Assembly: GCF_018100925.1 (NCBI RefSeq)
Contig: NZ_JAGJEH010000013.1
Span: 1 to 64,000 of the forward strand
DNA length: 64,000 bases
Source: Pseudoalteromonas luteoviolacea
Lineage (GTDB): Bacteria > Pseudomonadota > Gammaproteobacteria > Enterobacterales > Alteromonadaceae
Reading direction: 5' to 3'
This document shows positions 17,324 through 26,459 of this stretch, piece after piece. The first letter of the stretch is position 1; every line of letters begins with the position of its first letter. Below the pieces are notes generated by a model. That model was given only the letters and a program-made list of their open reading frames with translations. It was not told the DNA's origin and searched no databases. A program made the translations under genes and the position numbers.

Positions 17324-18745
17324 GTGCAATATTTACCGATATTTACTAAGTTAGACGATAGGCCAGTGCTAGTTGTCGGCGGTGGAGATGTAGCTTTACG
17401 AAAATGTCAGGCATTTTTGAAAGCCCGCGCACAGGTGACCGTTGTCGCTCCTGAATTTTGTACTGAGCTTACTGAATTAGCAGCACAAGAGAAGTTAACC
17501 TTAGTAAAAGAGTACTTCGACACTCACCACGTACTAGGTATGATGCTGGTCATTGCAGCAACTGACAATGAAGCTGTTAATCAAGCGGTATTCGACGCAG
17601 CAAACGCACAGAATATCTTTGTGAACGTGGTAGATGACCAGCCTAAGTGCGGGTTTATCTTTCCATCGATTGTCGACAGAGATCCAATCACCATTGCGAT
17701 TTCAAGTGCAGGTACAGCACCTGTATTAGCACGTAGAATTAGAGAAAAACTCGAAACAGTTATTCCACATCATACCGGCAAGTTAGCACGTCTTGCCGGT
17801 GACTTTAGAGATCAAGTTAAAGCGCGATTTAAAAGCTTTTCAGACCGTCGTCAATTTTGGGAACGCGTGTTCGATTCAAGTGTTGTTAGTAAAGTACAAA
17901 CTGGTGATGAACAAGGCGCACAACAACAACTGACTGAGATGCTTACTCAACCGAGCAAACTCGAAGGCGAAGTTTATGTAGTCGGTGCGGGCCCTGGCGA
18001 TCCAGAGCTACTAACAATCAAGGCATTACAACTAATGCAGCAGGCAGACGTTGTCGTTTATGATTACCTTGTATCAGACGAAATCATGGATTTAGTGAGG
18101 CGTGATGCCGACCTTGTCTGCGTTGGTAAAAGGGCTGGCAATCACAGTGTAAAACAAGAAGATACCAACCAAATGCTGGTCAACTTTGCCAAACAAGGTA
18201 AAAAAGTTTGCCGAATTAAAGGCGGTGATCCATTTATTTACGGTCGAGGTGGTGAAGAAGTTCAGGTGTTGGCGCAACATGGCGTCAAGTACCAAATAGT
18301 GCCGGGTATCACAGCAGCCGCAGGGTGTAGCGCTTATTCAGGCATACCGCTCACGCACAGAGATCATGCACAGGCAATTCAGTTTGTAACGGGTCATTGC
18401 AAGAAAGATGGCCAAGAGCTTGATTGGCGTGGTTTAGCTCAACCAAATCAGACTTTGGCTGTATATATGGGGGTGATTAAATCCCCTCATATCCAAGCCA
18501 AACTTTTAGAGCATGGTAGAGCGCCTGAAACCCCTATTGCCATTGTTGAAAATGGCACACGTCAATCACAGCGTGTTGTTAGAGGCACACTGAGCGAATT
18601 GGCAGAAAAAATAGAGCAGCACGATATTCAATCGCCAGCACTTTTGATCATTGGTGAAGTGGCTGCATTACATGAAGAATTAGCGTGGTTTGGGCAATCA
18701 GAGCAAGTAAGTAGCTTTGCACAACCCATTACCCAAGTAGCTTAA
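17324..18745 (+). CDS. cysG: Siroheme synthase (trifunctional)
   Basis: Converts uroporphyrinogen III to siroheme, the cofactor of sulfite reductase. The N-terminal precorrin-2 dehydrogenase/ferrochelatase part (about residues 1-205) has GGGDVALRK. The C-terminal uroporphyrinogen-III methyltransferase part (from about residue 215) has VGAGPGDPELLTIKAL. I prefer the GTG start at 17324 (473 aa; E. coli 457): AGGGG lies 8 bases upstream and the product starts MQYLPIF like E. coli CysG. The in-frame ATG at 17303 has only AGG two bases away and adds seven unmatched residues. It heads the sulfate operon that supplies PAPS. Confidence 0.94.
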   Translation: MQYLPIFTKLDDRPVLVVGGGDVALRKCQAFLKARAQVTVVAPEFCTELTELAAQEKLTLVKEYFDTHHVLGMMLVIAATDNEAVNQAVFDAANAQNIFVNVVDDQPKCGFIFPSIVDRDPITIAISSAGTAPVLARRIREKLETVIPHHTGKLARLAGDFRDQVKARFKSFSDRRQFWERVFDSSVVSKVQTGDEQGAQQQLTEMLTQPSKLEGEVYVVGAGPGDPELLTIKALQLMQQADVVVYDYLVSDEIMDLVRRDADLVCVGKRAGNHSVKQEDTNQMLVNFAKQGKKVCRIKGGDPFIYGRGGEEVQVLAQHGVKYQIVPGITAAAGCSAYSGIPLTHRDHAQAIQFVTGHCKKDGQELDWRGLAQPNQTLAVYMGVIKSPHIQAKLLEHGRAPETPIAIVENGTRQSQRVVRGTLSELAEKIEQHDIQSPALLIIGEVAALHEELAWFGQSEQVSSFAQPITQVA

Positions 18746-18779
18746 CGTATTAATTTAATTAACAGTAGGACGACGAACA

Positions 18780-19679
18780 ATGGCTTTAACCCACCTTCAG
18801 CAACTTGAAGCTGAAAGTATAAAGATTATTCGCGAAGTCGCTGCAGAGTTCGATAACCCAGTGATGCTTTACTCAATTGGTAAAGACTCTTCAGTGTTAC
18901 TGCATTTGGCTCGTAAAGCATTTTACCCAGCAAAAATTCCTTTCCCACTACTACATGTAGACACAGATTGGAAATTCCGTGAAATGATTGAGTTTCGTGA
19001 TCGCTTGGCACAAGAATATAACTTTGACCTGATTGTTCATAAGAACCCTGAAGGCATTGCCATGGGCGTCGGCCCGTTTACACATGGTTCAGCTAAACAC
19101 ACTGACGTGATGAAAACACAGGGCTTGAAACAAGCGCTTGATAAATACGGTTTTGACGCAGCATTCGGTGGCGCACGTCGCGACGAAGAGAAATCACGAG
19201 CTAAAGAGCGTGTTTATTCTTTCCGCGACAAACACCATCGCTGGGATCCTAAAAATCAGCGCCCAGAGCTTTGGAATACCTACAACAGCCAAGTAAACCC
19301 GGGTGAAAGTATTCGTGTATTCCCATTGTCTAACTGGACAGAGCTTGATATTTGGCAATATATCTACCAAGAAAACATCGAAATTGTACCTCTGTACTTA
19401 TCGGAGAAACGCCCAGTTGTTGAGCGTGATGGTACCCTTATCATGGTTGATGACGAACGTATGCCACTAGAGGAAGGCGAAGTACCAGAAATGAAATCTG
19501 TACGTTTCCGTACGCTTGGTTGTTACCCACTGACAGGTGCAGTGGAATCTGAAGCCAATACATTAACCGGCATTATCGAAGAAATGCTGTTATCCACATC
19601 ATCAGAGCGTGAAGGCCGTGTTATTGATCACGATTCAGCTGGCTCTATGGAGAAGAAAAAACGCGAGGGGTATTTCTAA
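18780..19679 (+). CDS. cysD: Sulfate adenylyltransferase subunit 2
   Basis: Catalytic subunit of ATP sulfurylase, which makes adenosine 5'-phosphosulfate from ATP and sulfate. The 299-aa protein belongs to the PP-loop family, with SIGKDSSVLLHLARKAF near residue 32. Further family stretches are FGGARRDEEKSRAKERV and the C-terminal GSMEKKKREGYF. It lies 34 bp after cysG and its stop overlaps the cysN start by one base (TAATG), so the two subunits are translationally coupled. Confidence 0.98.
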   Translation: MALTHLQQLEAESIKIIREVAAEFDNPVMLYSIGKDSSVLLHLARKAFYPAKIPFPLLHVDTDWKFREMIEFRDRLAQEYNFDLIVHKNPEGIAMGVGPFTHGSAKHTDVMKTQGLKQALDKYGFDAAFGGARRDEEKSRAKERVYSFRDKHHRWDPKNQRPELWNTYNSQVNPGESIRVFPLSNWTELDIWQYIYQENIEIVPLYLSEKRPVVERDGTLIMVDDERMPLEEGEVPEMKSVRFRTLGCYPLTGAVESEANTLTGIIEEMLLSTSSEREGRVIDHDSAGSMEKKKREGYF

Positions 19680-21094
19680 TGTCGACAGCGAATGAAGTAA
19701 GAGAACTGGGTATTGAAGCCTACCTATCTCGCCAACAAGATAAAAGCTTATTACGCATGATGACCTGTGGTAGCGTTGATGACGGTAAGTCGACATTGAT
19801 CGGACGTCTACTACATGACAGCCACCAAATTTACGAAGATCAACTTGCTGCACTGCATAAAGATAACGAAAAAGTTGGTAATGCAGGTGAAGAGCTAGAT
19901 TTAGCACTACTTGTTGACGGCCTGCAAGCCGAGCGTGAGCAGGGCATCACGATTGACGTTGCATATCGTTACTTTTCAACAGCAAAGCGTAAGTTCATCA
20001 TTGCTGACACGCCTGGTCACGAACAGTATACCCGTAATATGGTAACTGGTGCTTCGACGAGTGACCTCGCTATCATCTTGGTTGATGCTCGTTACGGTGT
20101 ACAGGTACAGACTAAACGTCACAGCTTTATTTGTGACTCTTTAGGTATTAAGCAATTTGTTGTTGCTATCAACAAAATGGACATCGTTGACTTTGACGAA
20201 GCTGTGTTTGAGAAGATCAAAGCAGATTACTTACAGTTTGCAGAGCAGCTTAACGTATCAGACATCAAGTTTATTCCTATGTCAGCGCTTAAAGGTGACA
20301 ACGTAGTAACTCGTTCTGAAAAGACTCCTTACTACACAGATAAGCCGCTACTTGAACTACTAGAAGACTCGCCTGCTGCTGAAGCAAACCATGCGTTTGA
20401 AGCGCGTTTCCCTGTACAGTATGTAGTGCGTCCAAACTTAGACTTCCGCGGTTTCCAAGGTACGCTCACTTCAGGTTCATTGAGTGCTGGTCAAGCGGTT
20501 AAAGTGCTGCCTTCAGGCAAATCTTCAACGATCAAAGAGCTTGTGACTTTTGATGGTAACCTTGAGCAAGCGCAAACAGGTCAAGCATTTACTATCACAT
20601 TAGCAGACGAAATTGATGTCAGCCGTGGTGATGTCATCGTTCCAGCGGACTCTACTGCGGCTGCTACCAACCTTATTCAAGCAAAGCTTGTGTGGATGCA
20701 CGAAGAGCCGCTTGTGTTAGGCAAAAACTACAACTTCAAGTTGGGCAGTAAAAGTACATCAGCCATTGTACGTAAGATTGACCACACCATTGATGTAAAC
20801 ACGTTAGAGCAAGGTCAAGCAGACCAATTGCAATTGAATGAAATTGCCATTGTCACCCTTGAGTTGACCGAGAGCATCGTGGCTGATATCTATCGCAGCA
20901 ACCATGAAACAGGTTCATTTATCCTGATTGATCGCATCAGTAACCTCACCATCGGTGCTGGTATGATCGAAGCACTGCTTGCTGAAGAGTCTGCGACAAC
21001 CTCTGAATTCAGTGCCTTTGAACTTGAATTCAACGCCTTGGTACGTAAGCACTTCCCACACTGGCAAGCGCTTGATATCAGCAAGTTGAAGTAA
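19679..21094 (+). CDS. cysN: Sulfate adenylyltransferase subunit 1
   Basis: GTPase subunit of ATP sulfurylase that drives APS formation by GTP hydrolysis. The 471-aa EF-Tu-like protein has the P-loop GSVDDGKSTLIGRL (about residues 31-44), switch region EREQGITIDVAYRYF, DTPGHEQYTRNM and NKMD. The length is that of stand-alone CysN; APS kinase (CysC) is a separate gene downstream rather than fused. It starts in a TAATG overlap with cysD. Confidence 0.98.
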   Translation: MSTANEVRELGIEAYLSRQQDKSLLRMMTCGSVDDGKSTLIGRLLHDSHQIYEDQLAALHKDNEKVGNAGEELDLALLVDGLQAEREQGITIDVAYRYFSTAKRKFIIADTPGHEQYTRNMVTGASTSDLAIILVDARYGVQVQTKRHSFICDSLGIKQFVVAINKMDIVDFDEAVFEKIKADYLQFAEQLNVSDIKFIPMSALKGDNVVTRSEKTPYYTDKPLLELLEDSPAAEANHAFEARFPVQYVVRPNLDFRGFQGTLTSGSLSAGQAVKVLPSGKSSTIKELVTFDGNLEQAQTGQAFTITLADEIDVSRGDVIVPADSTAAATNLIQAKLVWMHEEPLVLGKNYNFKLGSKSTSAIVRKIDHTIDVNTLEQGQADQLQLNEIAIVTLELTESIVADIYRSNHETGSFILIDRISNLTIGAGMIEALLAEESATTSEFSAFELEFNALVRKHFPHWQALDISKLK

Positions 21095-21125
21095 GTGGAT
21101 TTATGCCTGTTATTGGGAGAAAAAC

Positions 21126-22853
21126 GTGCTAGTTGATCAAATCATCTTAACAGGCATTATGCTCGCTTTAGTCGTGTGCTTATTTGGCACACGACTCAAC
21201 CCGGCTTGGTTATTTGTCAGCGCCATTGGCGTGAGCTATCTGACTGGTTTAATCGAGCTGGAATCTATGTTGGTGAACTATGCCAACCCGTCTTTGATCA
21301 CCCTTGTGTTATTGATCTTAGTTTCTATCGCAATAGAAAAAACAACACTGGTACAAAAGCTTGCCAGTACACTTGCCAGTGGTAGCTTGTCTAAGTCAGT
21401 AATGAAACTTGGCCTCTCTACGGCCTTCTTGTCATCATTTACTAATAACACCGCGGTTGTCGCATCTCTGATCAGCACCATTAAAGAGAGCCAAACACAT
21501 TCGCCCTCCAAGTTATTGCTGCCTTTATCCTACACAGCCATATTGGGAGGCACCTTAACCTTAATTGGCACGTCTACGAATTTAATCGTCAATGGCTTTG
21601 CCGTTGATGCAGGTATGGCCCCACTGGGCTTTTTTGACTTTACTTTGGTTGGTGCCGGCGCTCTAATTGTTGGCTTGCTGACAATTTTATTACTCTTGAA
21701 ATTCTTGCCCGACCATGGAACTGAAGACCAAGAAGTCGTGCCATTTTACTTGGAAGGCAAGGTATCAGCCGATTCAAAGTTAGTTGGTCGCACCGTTGAA
21801 GAGAACGGTCTTAGAGATCTTAAGGACCTATTCTTAGCAGAAATTATTCGCGGAGAGCGCCGAATCTGCGCTGTAACTCCGCAGCAGGAAATTTGCCAAG
21901 GCGATGTTTTATTGTTTGTTGGTGACATCAAATCTGTGCCTTTATTGCGTCGCTTTGATGGCCTTCAGGTGGTACATGATAAACACGAAAAAGACGTGGA
22001 GCATCTAGTTGAAGTGGTCGTTAGTCAGTCTTCAAAATACATCGGTAAAACCATCAAAGAGATCCGTTTTCGCGAACAGTTTCACGCAGCTGTAATCGCT
22101 ATTCGACGCGGACATGACAGACTGCAAGGTGGCCTTGGAAAAGTGAAACTGCAAGCGGGTGACTCATTAATTTTAGCCCCAGGCAGCGATTTTTATAATT
22201 TACCTGATCTAAAGCGTGAATTTGTTTATATCTCTGGATTGGATTTACAAACTCACCTAACAAAACAACAATCGGGTCATGTTTTATTGGGTTTTGCTGC
22301 GGTGATTGGTTTAGGTATCTTTGATATCGTCCCTTTAGTCAAAGGCCTTATGGTTCTGCTACTTGGGTTAGTAGCCCTCGGTACAATTAAAGTCAACGAA
22401 ATGAAACGTCGTTTTCCAATCGAGTTGCTAGCCATTGTCGGCAGCGCCATTGGTCTTGCCAAATTAATGATTGAAACGGGTTTGGCGACACAACTGTCCG
22501 ATGCGCTGTTTCTGTTGCTCGGTGATTTTGGACCTTATGGCGCTTTTATTGCCATCTTTGTAATGACCGTGGTATTTACCGAACTTATCACTAATAACGC
22601 CGCTGCAGCACTGTCATTTCCAGTTGCCTATGCTTTAGCGGTTGGATTTGGTGTCGATCCACTCCCCTTTATTATGGCTGTTGCTTTTGGTGCGTCAGCA
22701 AGCTTTATTTCACCCTTTGGTTATCAAACAAACTTGATGGTATATAGTGCAGGAAACTACCGGATCAAAGATTACGTCACGGTAGGCGTTCCGCTTTCAA
22801 TTATATACTCTATTACCGTCCTGACCTTGATCCCATTGGTCTTTCCCTTTTAA
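21126..22853 (+). CDS. SLC13 (DASS) family permease, probable sulfate importer
   Basis: Multispanning membrane protein of 575 aa. Two hydrophobic halves flank a soluble region (about residues 200-375) that contains two TrkA-C (RCK_C) domains. Family signatures are GTSTNLIVNGF, SSFTNNTAVVASL, ITNNAAAALSFPVA and FGYQTNLMVYSAG. The start is GTG at 21126 behind a GGGAG site. Its place between cysN and cysC, with a TAATG overlap into cysC, makes sulfate the likely substrate. No cysPUWA-type ABC importer is seen in the window, so this may be the main importer. Specificity is inferred from context only. Confidence 0.9.
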   Translation: MLVDQIILTGIMLALVVCLFGTRLNPAWLFVSAIGVSYLTGLIELESMLVNYANPSLITLVLLILVSIAIEKTTLVQKLASTLASGSLSKSVMKLGLSTAFLSSFTNNTAVVASLISTIKESQTHSPSKLLLPLSYTAILGGTLTLIGTSTNLIVNGFAVDAGMAPLGFFDFTLVGAGALIVGLLTILLLLKFLPDHGTEDQEVVPFYLEGKVSADSKLVGRTVEENGLRDLKDLFLAEIIRGERRICAVTPQQEICQGDVLLFVGDIKSVPLLRRFDGLQVVHDKHEKDVEHLVEVVVSQSSKYIGKTIKEIRFREQFHAAVIAIRRGHDRLQGGLGKVKLQAGDSLILAPGSDFYNLPDLKREFVYISGLDLQTHLTKQQSGHVLLGFAAVIGLGIFDIVPLVKGLMVLLLGLVALGTIKVNEMKRRFPIELLAIVGSAIGLAKLMIETGLATQLSDALFLLLGDFGPYGAFIAIFVMTVVFTELITNNAAAALSFPVAYALAVGFGVDPLPFIMAVAFGASASFISPFGYQTNLMVYSAGNYRIKDYVTVGVPLSIIYSITVLTLIPLVFPF

Positions 22854-23461
22854 TGGATAGCTTCATGGATAAAAATATTGTTTGGCATAATTATGCCGTG
22901 GAAAAAACACATCGTAGTGAGCTCAAAGGCCATAAGCCTGTGATCCTCTGGTTTACGGGCTTTTCTGGCTCAGGGAAAAGCACAGTGGCCAATGCACTAG
23001 AAAGTGCGCTACATCAAAGTGGCGTGCATACTTACTTGCTCGATGGTGATAATGTTAGACATGGACTGTGCAAAGATCTCGGTTTCAGTGATGCCGATCG
23101 CGTTGAGAATATTCGTCGAGTTGGTGAGTTAAGCAAGCTCATGGTGGATGCCGGACTGGTGGTTTTAACCGCATTTATTTCTCCATTCCAAGCAGAAAGA
23201 GACATGGTTAGAAACCTAGTAGGTGAAGGCGAGTTTATAGAAGTGTTTTTAGACACGCCTCTTGAAATATGTGAGCAACGAGACCCTAAAGGCCTATACA
23301 AAAAAGCGCGCGCTGGTGAAATTAAGAATTTCACGGGAATTGATTCTGACTATCAGCCCCCTGTTGCGCCAGAAATAAGACTTAATACAGGTGAGAATTC
23401 TCTTGAGCAGTCCGTACAACAATTAATTGATTATTTGAAAGATAAAAACATCATCCAGTAG
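22853..23461 (+). CDS. cysC: Adenylyl-sulfate kinase
   Basis: Phosphorylates APS to PAPS. The 202-aa protein (E. coli 201) has the Walker A GFSGSGKSTVANAL, followed by LLDGDNVRHGLCKDLGFSDADR, FISPFQAERD and the lid region DPKGLYKKARAGEIKNFTGID, all typical of APS kinase. The ATG overlaps the permease stop by one base; an internal ATG at 22865 is an alternative start. It sits directly upstream of cysQ. Confidence 0.97.
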   Translation: MDSFMDKNIVWHNYAVEKTHRSELKGHKPVILWFTGFSGSGKSTVANALESALHQSGVHTYLLDGDNVRHGLCKDLGFSDADRVENIRRVGELSKLMVDAGLVVLTAFISPFQAERDMVRNLVGEGEFIEVFLDTPLEICEQRDPKGLYKKARAGEIKNFTGIDSDYQPPVAPEIRLNTGENSLEQSVQQLIDYLKDKNIIQ

Positions 23462-23473
23462 CAAGGATTACCT

Positions 23474-24244
23474 ATGAATGATACAGACCTGCTCGAAGAA
23501 CTTGTCGAACTTGCTCGCCTCGCAGGCGACGAAATAATGCAGATCTATGCCAAAGACTTTGCCATAGAGTTTAAGAATGATGACAGTCCAGTGACAGAAG
23601 CTGATCTTGCAGCAAATAGAGTTATCACCGCAGGTCTACAGCGTCTAACACCTGAGATCCCAATTTTAAGTGAGGAAAGTGCAGATATCAGCTGGCAAGA
23701 ACGCCAAACTTGGCAGCGATACTGGCTTGTAGACCCAATTGACGGCACCAAAGAATTCATCAAAAAAAATGGCGAGTTCACCGTCAATATTGCGTTGATT
23801 GAGCAAGGCACACCGACTATGGGTGTGGTGTATGCACCTGCGCTAAACATTTGCTATTTAGCAGCGCAAAGCATCGGCGCGTTCAGAGAGTGTGATGAAG
23901 CCCGTATTGAGCTAAAAGTAACTCAAAAAGCACAACAGGGAACAATAAAAGTGGTTGGCTCTCGCTCTCATCCTTCCCCTGAACTGGCTGATTATTTAGC
24001 TCAATTTGATGATGTTGAAATGGTACCTAAAGGCAGTTCATTGAAACTGTGTTTAGTCGCTGAAGGGGAAGCTGACGTATATCCACGTCTTGGCCCAACG
24101 AGCGAATGGGACACAGGCGCAGGTCATGCAGTAGCAAAAATTGCAGGCGCCACCGTCACTCAGATTGATGGTTCACCACTGACATATAATCAAAAAGAGT
24201 CATACCTCAACCCATATTTTGTGGTTTCTAGACTCAAAGCTTAA
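23474..24244 (+). CDS. cysQ: 3'(2'),5'-bisphosphate nucleotidase CysQ
   Basis: Hydrolyses PAP, the by-product of PAPS reduction, to AMP and may trim excess PAPS. The 256-aa inositol-monophosphatase-fold protein has the metal-site motifs SEESAD, DPIDGTKEFI and EWDTGAGHAV. It is the last gene of the sulfate operon, 12 bp after cysC, and is followed by a strong terminator. Confidence 0.96.
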   Translation: MNDTDLLEELVELARLAGDEIMQIYAKDFAIEFKNDDSPVTEADLAANRVITAGLQRLTPEIPILSEESADISWQERQTWQRYWLVDPIDGTKEFIKKNGEFTVNIALIEQGTPTMGVVYAPALNICYLAAQSIGAFRECDEARIELKVTQKAQQGTIKVVGSRSHPSPELADYLAQFDDVEMVPKGSSLKLCLVAEGEADVYPRLGPTSEWDTGAGHAVAKIAGATVTQIDGSPLTYNQKESYLNPYFVVSRLKA

Positions 24245-24246
24245 TA

Positions 24247-24279
24247 TTTTAAAAGTGCCCAGCTTGGGCACTTTTAAAA
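24247..24279 (+). terminator. Terminator of the cysG-D-N-permease-C-Q operon
   Basis: A perfect 14-base inverted repeat has arms 24247-24260 and 24266-24279 and a 5-base loop. The core is AAAAGTGCCC/GGGCACTTTT, with T-run flanks, starting 2 bases after the cysQ stop. Confidence 0.9.
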
Positions 24280-24417
24280 CCCACTCCACCTTTCTCTTGA
24301 TTCTGCTGGGCTTTTTCATCACTTACTTATACTATAGCGCCCTGATGACTTGGTAGTCGTAGCTTCGCTACCTGTCACCCATTGTTTGAACATTTTCTTA
24401 CCTGTTTGGAATAAAAT

Positions 24418-25437
24418 ATGGATTTTAACAAGCTTACTTTGGCATTGCTCTTTGCTTTACCTGCACATAGTGCAGCTGCGAAAAGTCCCTCTAAAGACGA
24501 AATTTCAGCGCTCAATCAATGTATTTTGAATCAATCAATTTCAGGCGATGACACTCGAACCGTGAAACAAGTGCGCCAATATTGTGAGCAGCAAATAGGG
24601 GCTTTAAGCCAACTAGATAAACGTATGGCAAGGGAGCGCGTCACAGAAGAAAATCGCAATGTTTTGACACCGCATCACCGCAATTACATCTTGCCAGTTT
24701 CTTATATCAAGAACCCAAACAATCGTCCGTTTGATGGCTTTATGGATAAAACAGAGAAAGATGGCGAGCCACTAGATAATGTAGAAGCAAAATATCAGAT
24801 CTCATTGAAGCTTCCCATCTATCACGATTTTGAAGATAAAGACCAAGCAATATATATGGGCGTAACTTTGCAGTCTTATTGGCAAGTATATAACAAAGAT
24901 ATTTCATCACCCTTTCGAGAAACAAACTATGAACCCGAAATTTTTTGGGTCAATTTTTTAGATGATGAAAATGTGCTTTGGGGCGACGAAATGGCCTTTG
25001 TATTGGGTATTTCCCATCAGTCCAACGGCAGAAGTCAGCCAAATTCACGCTCTTGGAATCGCATTTATGCCAATTTCATTTGGGAATACAATGGCTTTGT
25101 ATTTAGCTTTAAACCTTGGTATCGGCTGCCGGAAGATGAGAAACCAGATGCCAATGCAGCTAAAGGTGATGACAACCCAGATATTCACAAATACATGGGG
25201 TATTTTGAGCTCAGTGGCGCTTATCGCTTCAGCAACGACCACGAAGTAGGCATGATGTTACGCAACAATGCTGGCGGCGATAACCGGGGTGCCGTGCAAC
25301 TAGACTGGTCATTCCCAATTACTGGAAGAGTGCGCGGCTACGCACAGTACTTTAACGGTTACGGTGAAAGTTTAATTGACTACAACGCCCATATTCAGCG
25401 ACTTGGACTCGGTATTGCCATCACTGATTTGCTGTAA
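24418..25437 (+). CDS. pldA: Outer membrane phospholipase A (OMPLA)
   Basis: Calcium-dependent outer membrane phospholipase A1 that removes misplaced phospholipids from the outer leaflet. The 339-aa protein has an N-terminal signal peptide (cleavage probably after SAAA, about residue 20). The OMPLA active-site block GISHQSNGRSQPNSRSWNRIY contains the His-x-Ser pair and the downstream Asn. The rest is a beta barrel ending in alternating hydrophobic residues. E. coli PldA has 289 aa; the extra length is mostly an N-terminal periplasmic stretch rich in Gln and charged residues. Confidence 0.94.
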   Translation: MDFNKLTLALLFALPAHSAAAKSPSKDEISALNQCILNQSISGDDTRTVKQVRQYCEQQIGALSQLDKRMARERVTEENRNVLTPHHRNYILPVSYIKNPNNRPFDGFMDKTEKDGEPLDNVEAKYQISLKLPIYHDFEDKDQAIYMGVTLQSYWQVYNKDISSPFRETNYEPEIFWVNFLDDENVLWGDEMAFVLGISHQSNGRSQPNSRSWNRIYANFIWEYNGFVFSFKPWYRLPEDEKPDANAAKGDDNPDIHKYMGYFELSGAYRFSNDHEVGMMLRNNAGGDNRGAVQLDWSFPITGRVRGYAQYFNGYGESLIDYNAHIQRLGLGIAITDLL

Positions 25438-25444
25438 AGCTTGC

Positions 25445-25473
25445 TATCCGGCCAACATATGTTTGGCCGGATA
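25445..25473. terminator. Hairpin between convergent pldA and GNAT-thioesterase genes
   Basis: An 11-bp perfect stem TATCCGGCCAA (25445-25455) / TTGGCCGGATA (25463-25473) with a 7-base loop sits between two convergent genes. It may stop transcription from both sides, although neither side has a strong T-run. Confidence 0.5.
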
Positions 25474-25489
25474 ATGGACATACAGCGAT

Positions 25490-26383
25490 TTAACGTTTAA
25501 CGAAAAATACACCGCAGAACTTGGCTACCAAGACATCACCATCGTAGACATTGACAGGTACTGTGTATTTCGCTTTGCCTTGTGTTTCGAGTTCGCTTAG
25601 TTCACCGCTACACTCTGACAGAGTTACCGTCGCACCAGGCGCTGTAGTTAATGGCTTAAGATATTTTATCTCAGCATCCGCGAGTACAATATCCCCTTCT
25701 AAATTAAGCTCTTTAAGTGCTAAGTAAGTCGCTCCCCAACCAGTCAAAGTGGCCATGCTATACACAGAACCTGCAAACATTGAATTATGTAAATTCAAAT
25801 TAGCTTTTAAATCTGCCTTGGTTGAGAACTGCCAATCGGTATAGCTTTCAACCTTGATACCCATAGCGTCACTGATCGGAATTGACTCACGCCATGTGTC
25901 TTGCAGAACTTGCGTCCAATCTGGATGTCTAAACCAACCTGGCTCGGAAGGTTTTTGCTTAACCATTTTCCAATGCTGTACATCACCGTAAGCTAGGTGG
26001 GCTTTTTCTACCACCTCGTAACCGTGGCGCTCGTAAAATGCCAGTGCGCGTTCTCGGGCAAAGAGTACCAGCTCTTGTGCGTCCTGTGTCCAGGCAATTT
26101 TTTCCAGTTCATGAAGCAGCCGGCTACCTAAATGCTGTCCCCGGTGCCCTTCAGCAACGGCCATATAACGCACCTGAGCTTGAAGGTGATTATTAAAGTG
26201 CAAACGCGCAACCGCTAGGACTTCACCCTCATTATTTTTAATGTATCGGTGTTCCGCATCTTGTTCTAAATCATCTTGCTCTGATCCCCTCGGTTGATCC
26301 CATGGTGCTCTGAGTACTTGCCAGCGTAATTGATAATAATCTTGCCAATCTTGGCTACTTTGTGGCGAAATGACTGGAAACAT
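25490..26383 (-). CDS. GNAT acetyltransferase-thioesterase fusion (YiiD-like)
   Basis: 297-aa two-domain protein. Residues about 1-145 form a GNAT N-acetyltransferase domain with the acetyl-CoA-binding segment VAEGHRGQHLGSRLLHELE and a C-terminal YERHGYEVVEKAH strand. Residues about 155-297 form a hotdog thioesterase-like domain (NLHNSMFAGSVYSMATLTGWG). This is the architecture of E. coli YiiD, for which a role in fatty-acid initiation has been proposed; I infer the same family but not a proven substrate. It is divergent from the next gene, with start codons close together. Confidence 0.88.
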   Translation of the reverse strand: MFPVISPQSSQDWQDYYQLRWQVLRAPWDQPRGSEQDDLEQDAEHRYIKNNEGEVLAVARLHFNNHLQAQVRYMAVAEGHRGQHLGSRLLHELEKIAWTQDAQELVLFARERALAFYERHGYEVVEKAHLAYGDVQHWKMVKQKPSEPGWFRHPDWTQVLQDTWRESIPISDAMGIKVESYTDWQFSTKADLKANLNLHNSMFAGSVYSMATLTGWGATYLALKELNLEGDIVLADAEIKYLKPLTTAPGATVTLSECSGELSELETQGKAKYTVPVNVYDGDVLVAKFCGVFFVKR

Positions 26384-26459
26384 ATTTACTCCTTTTCATG
26401 CACACTCATGTGTGTGCTATTTTTGTGTTCTACCTTACAAGAAAAAGACTGAACAGGAA

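Noticed and set aside
17324..24244. Link between PAPS synthesis here and sulfonated catechol siderophores known from Pseudoalteromonas
   Set aside because: No sulfotransferase-like or sulfonating gene is seen in or near the siderophore locus, and the cys operon is ordinary assimilation; adjacency within the window is not evidence.
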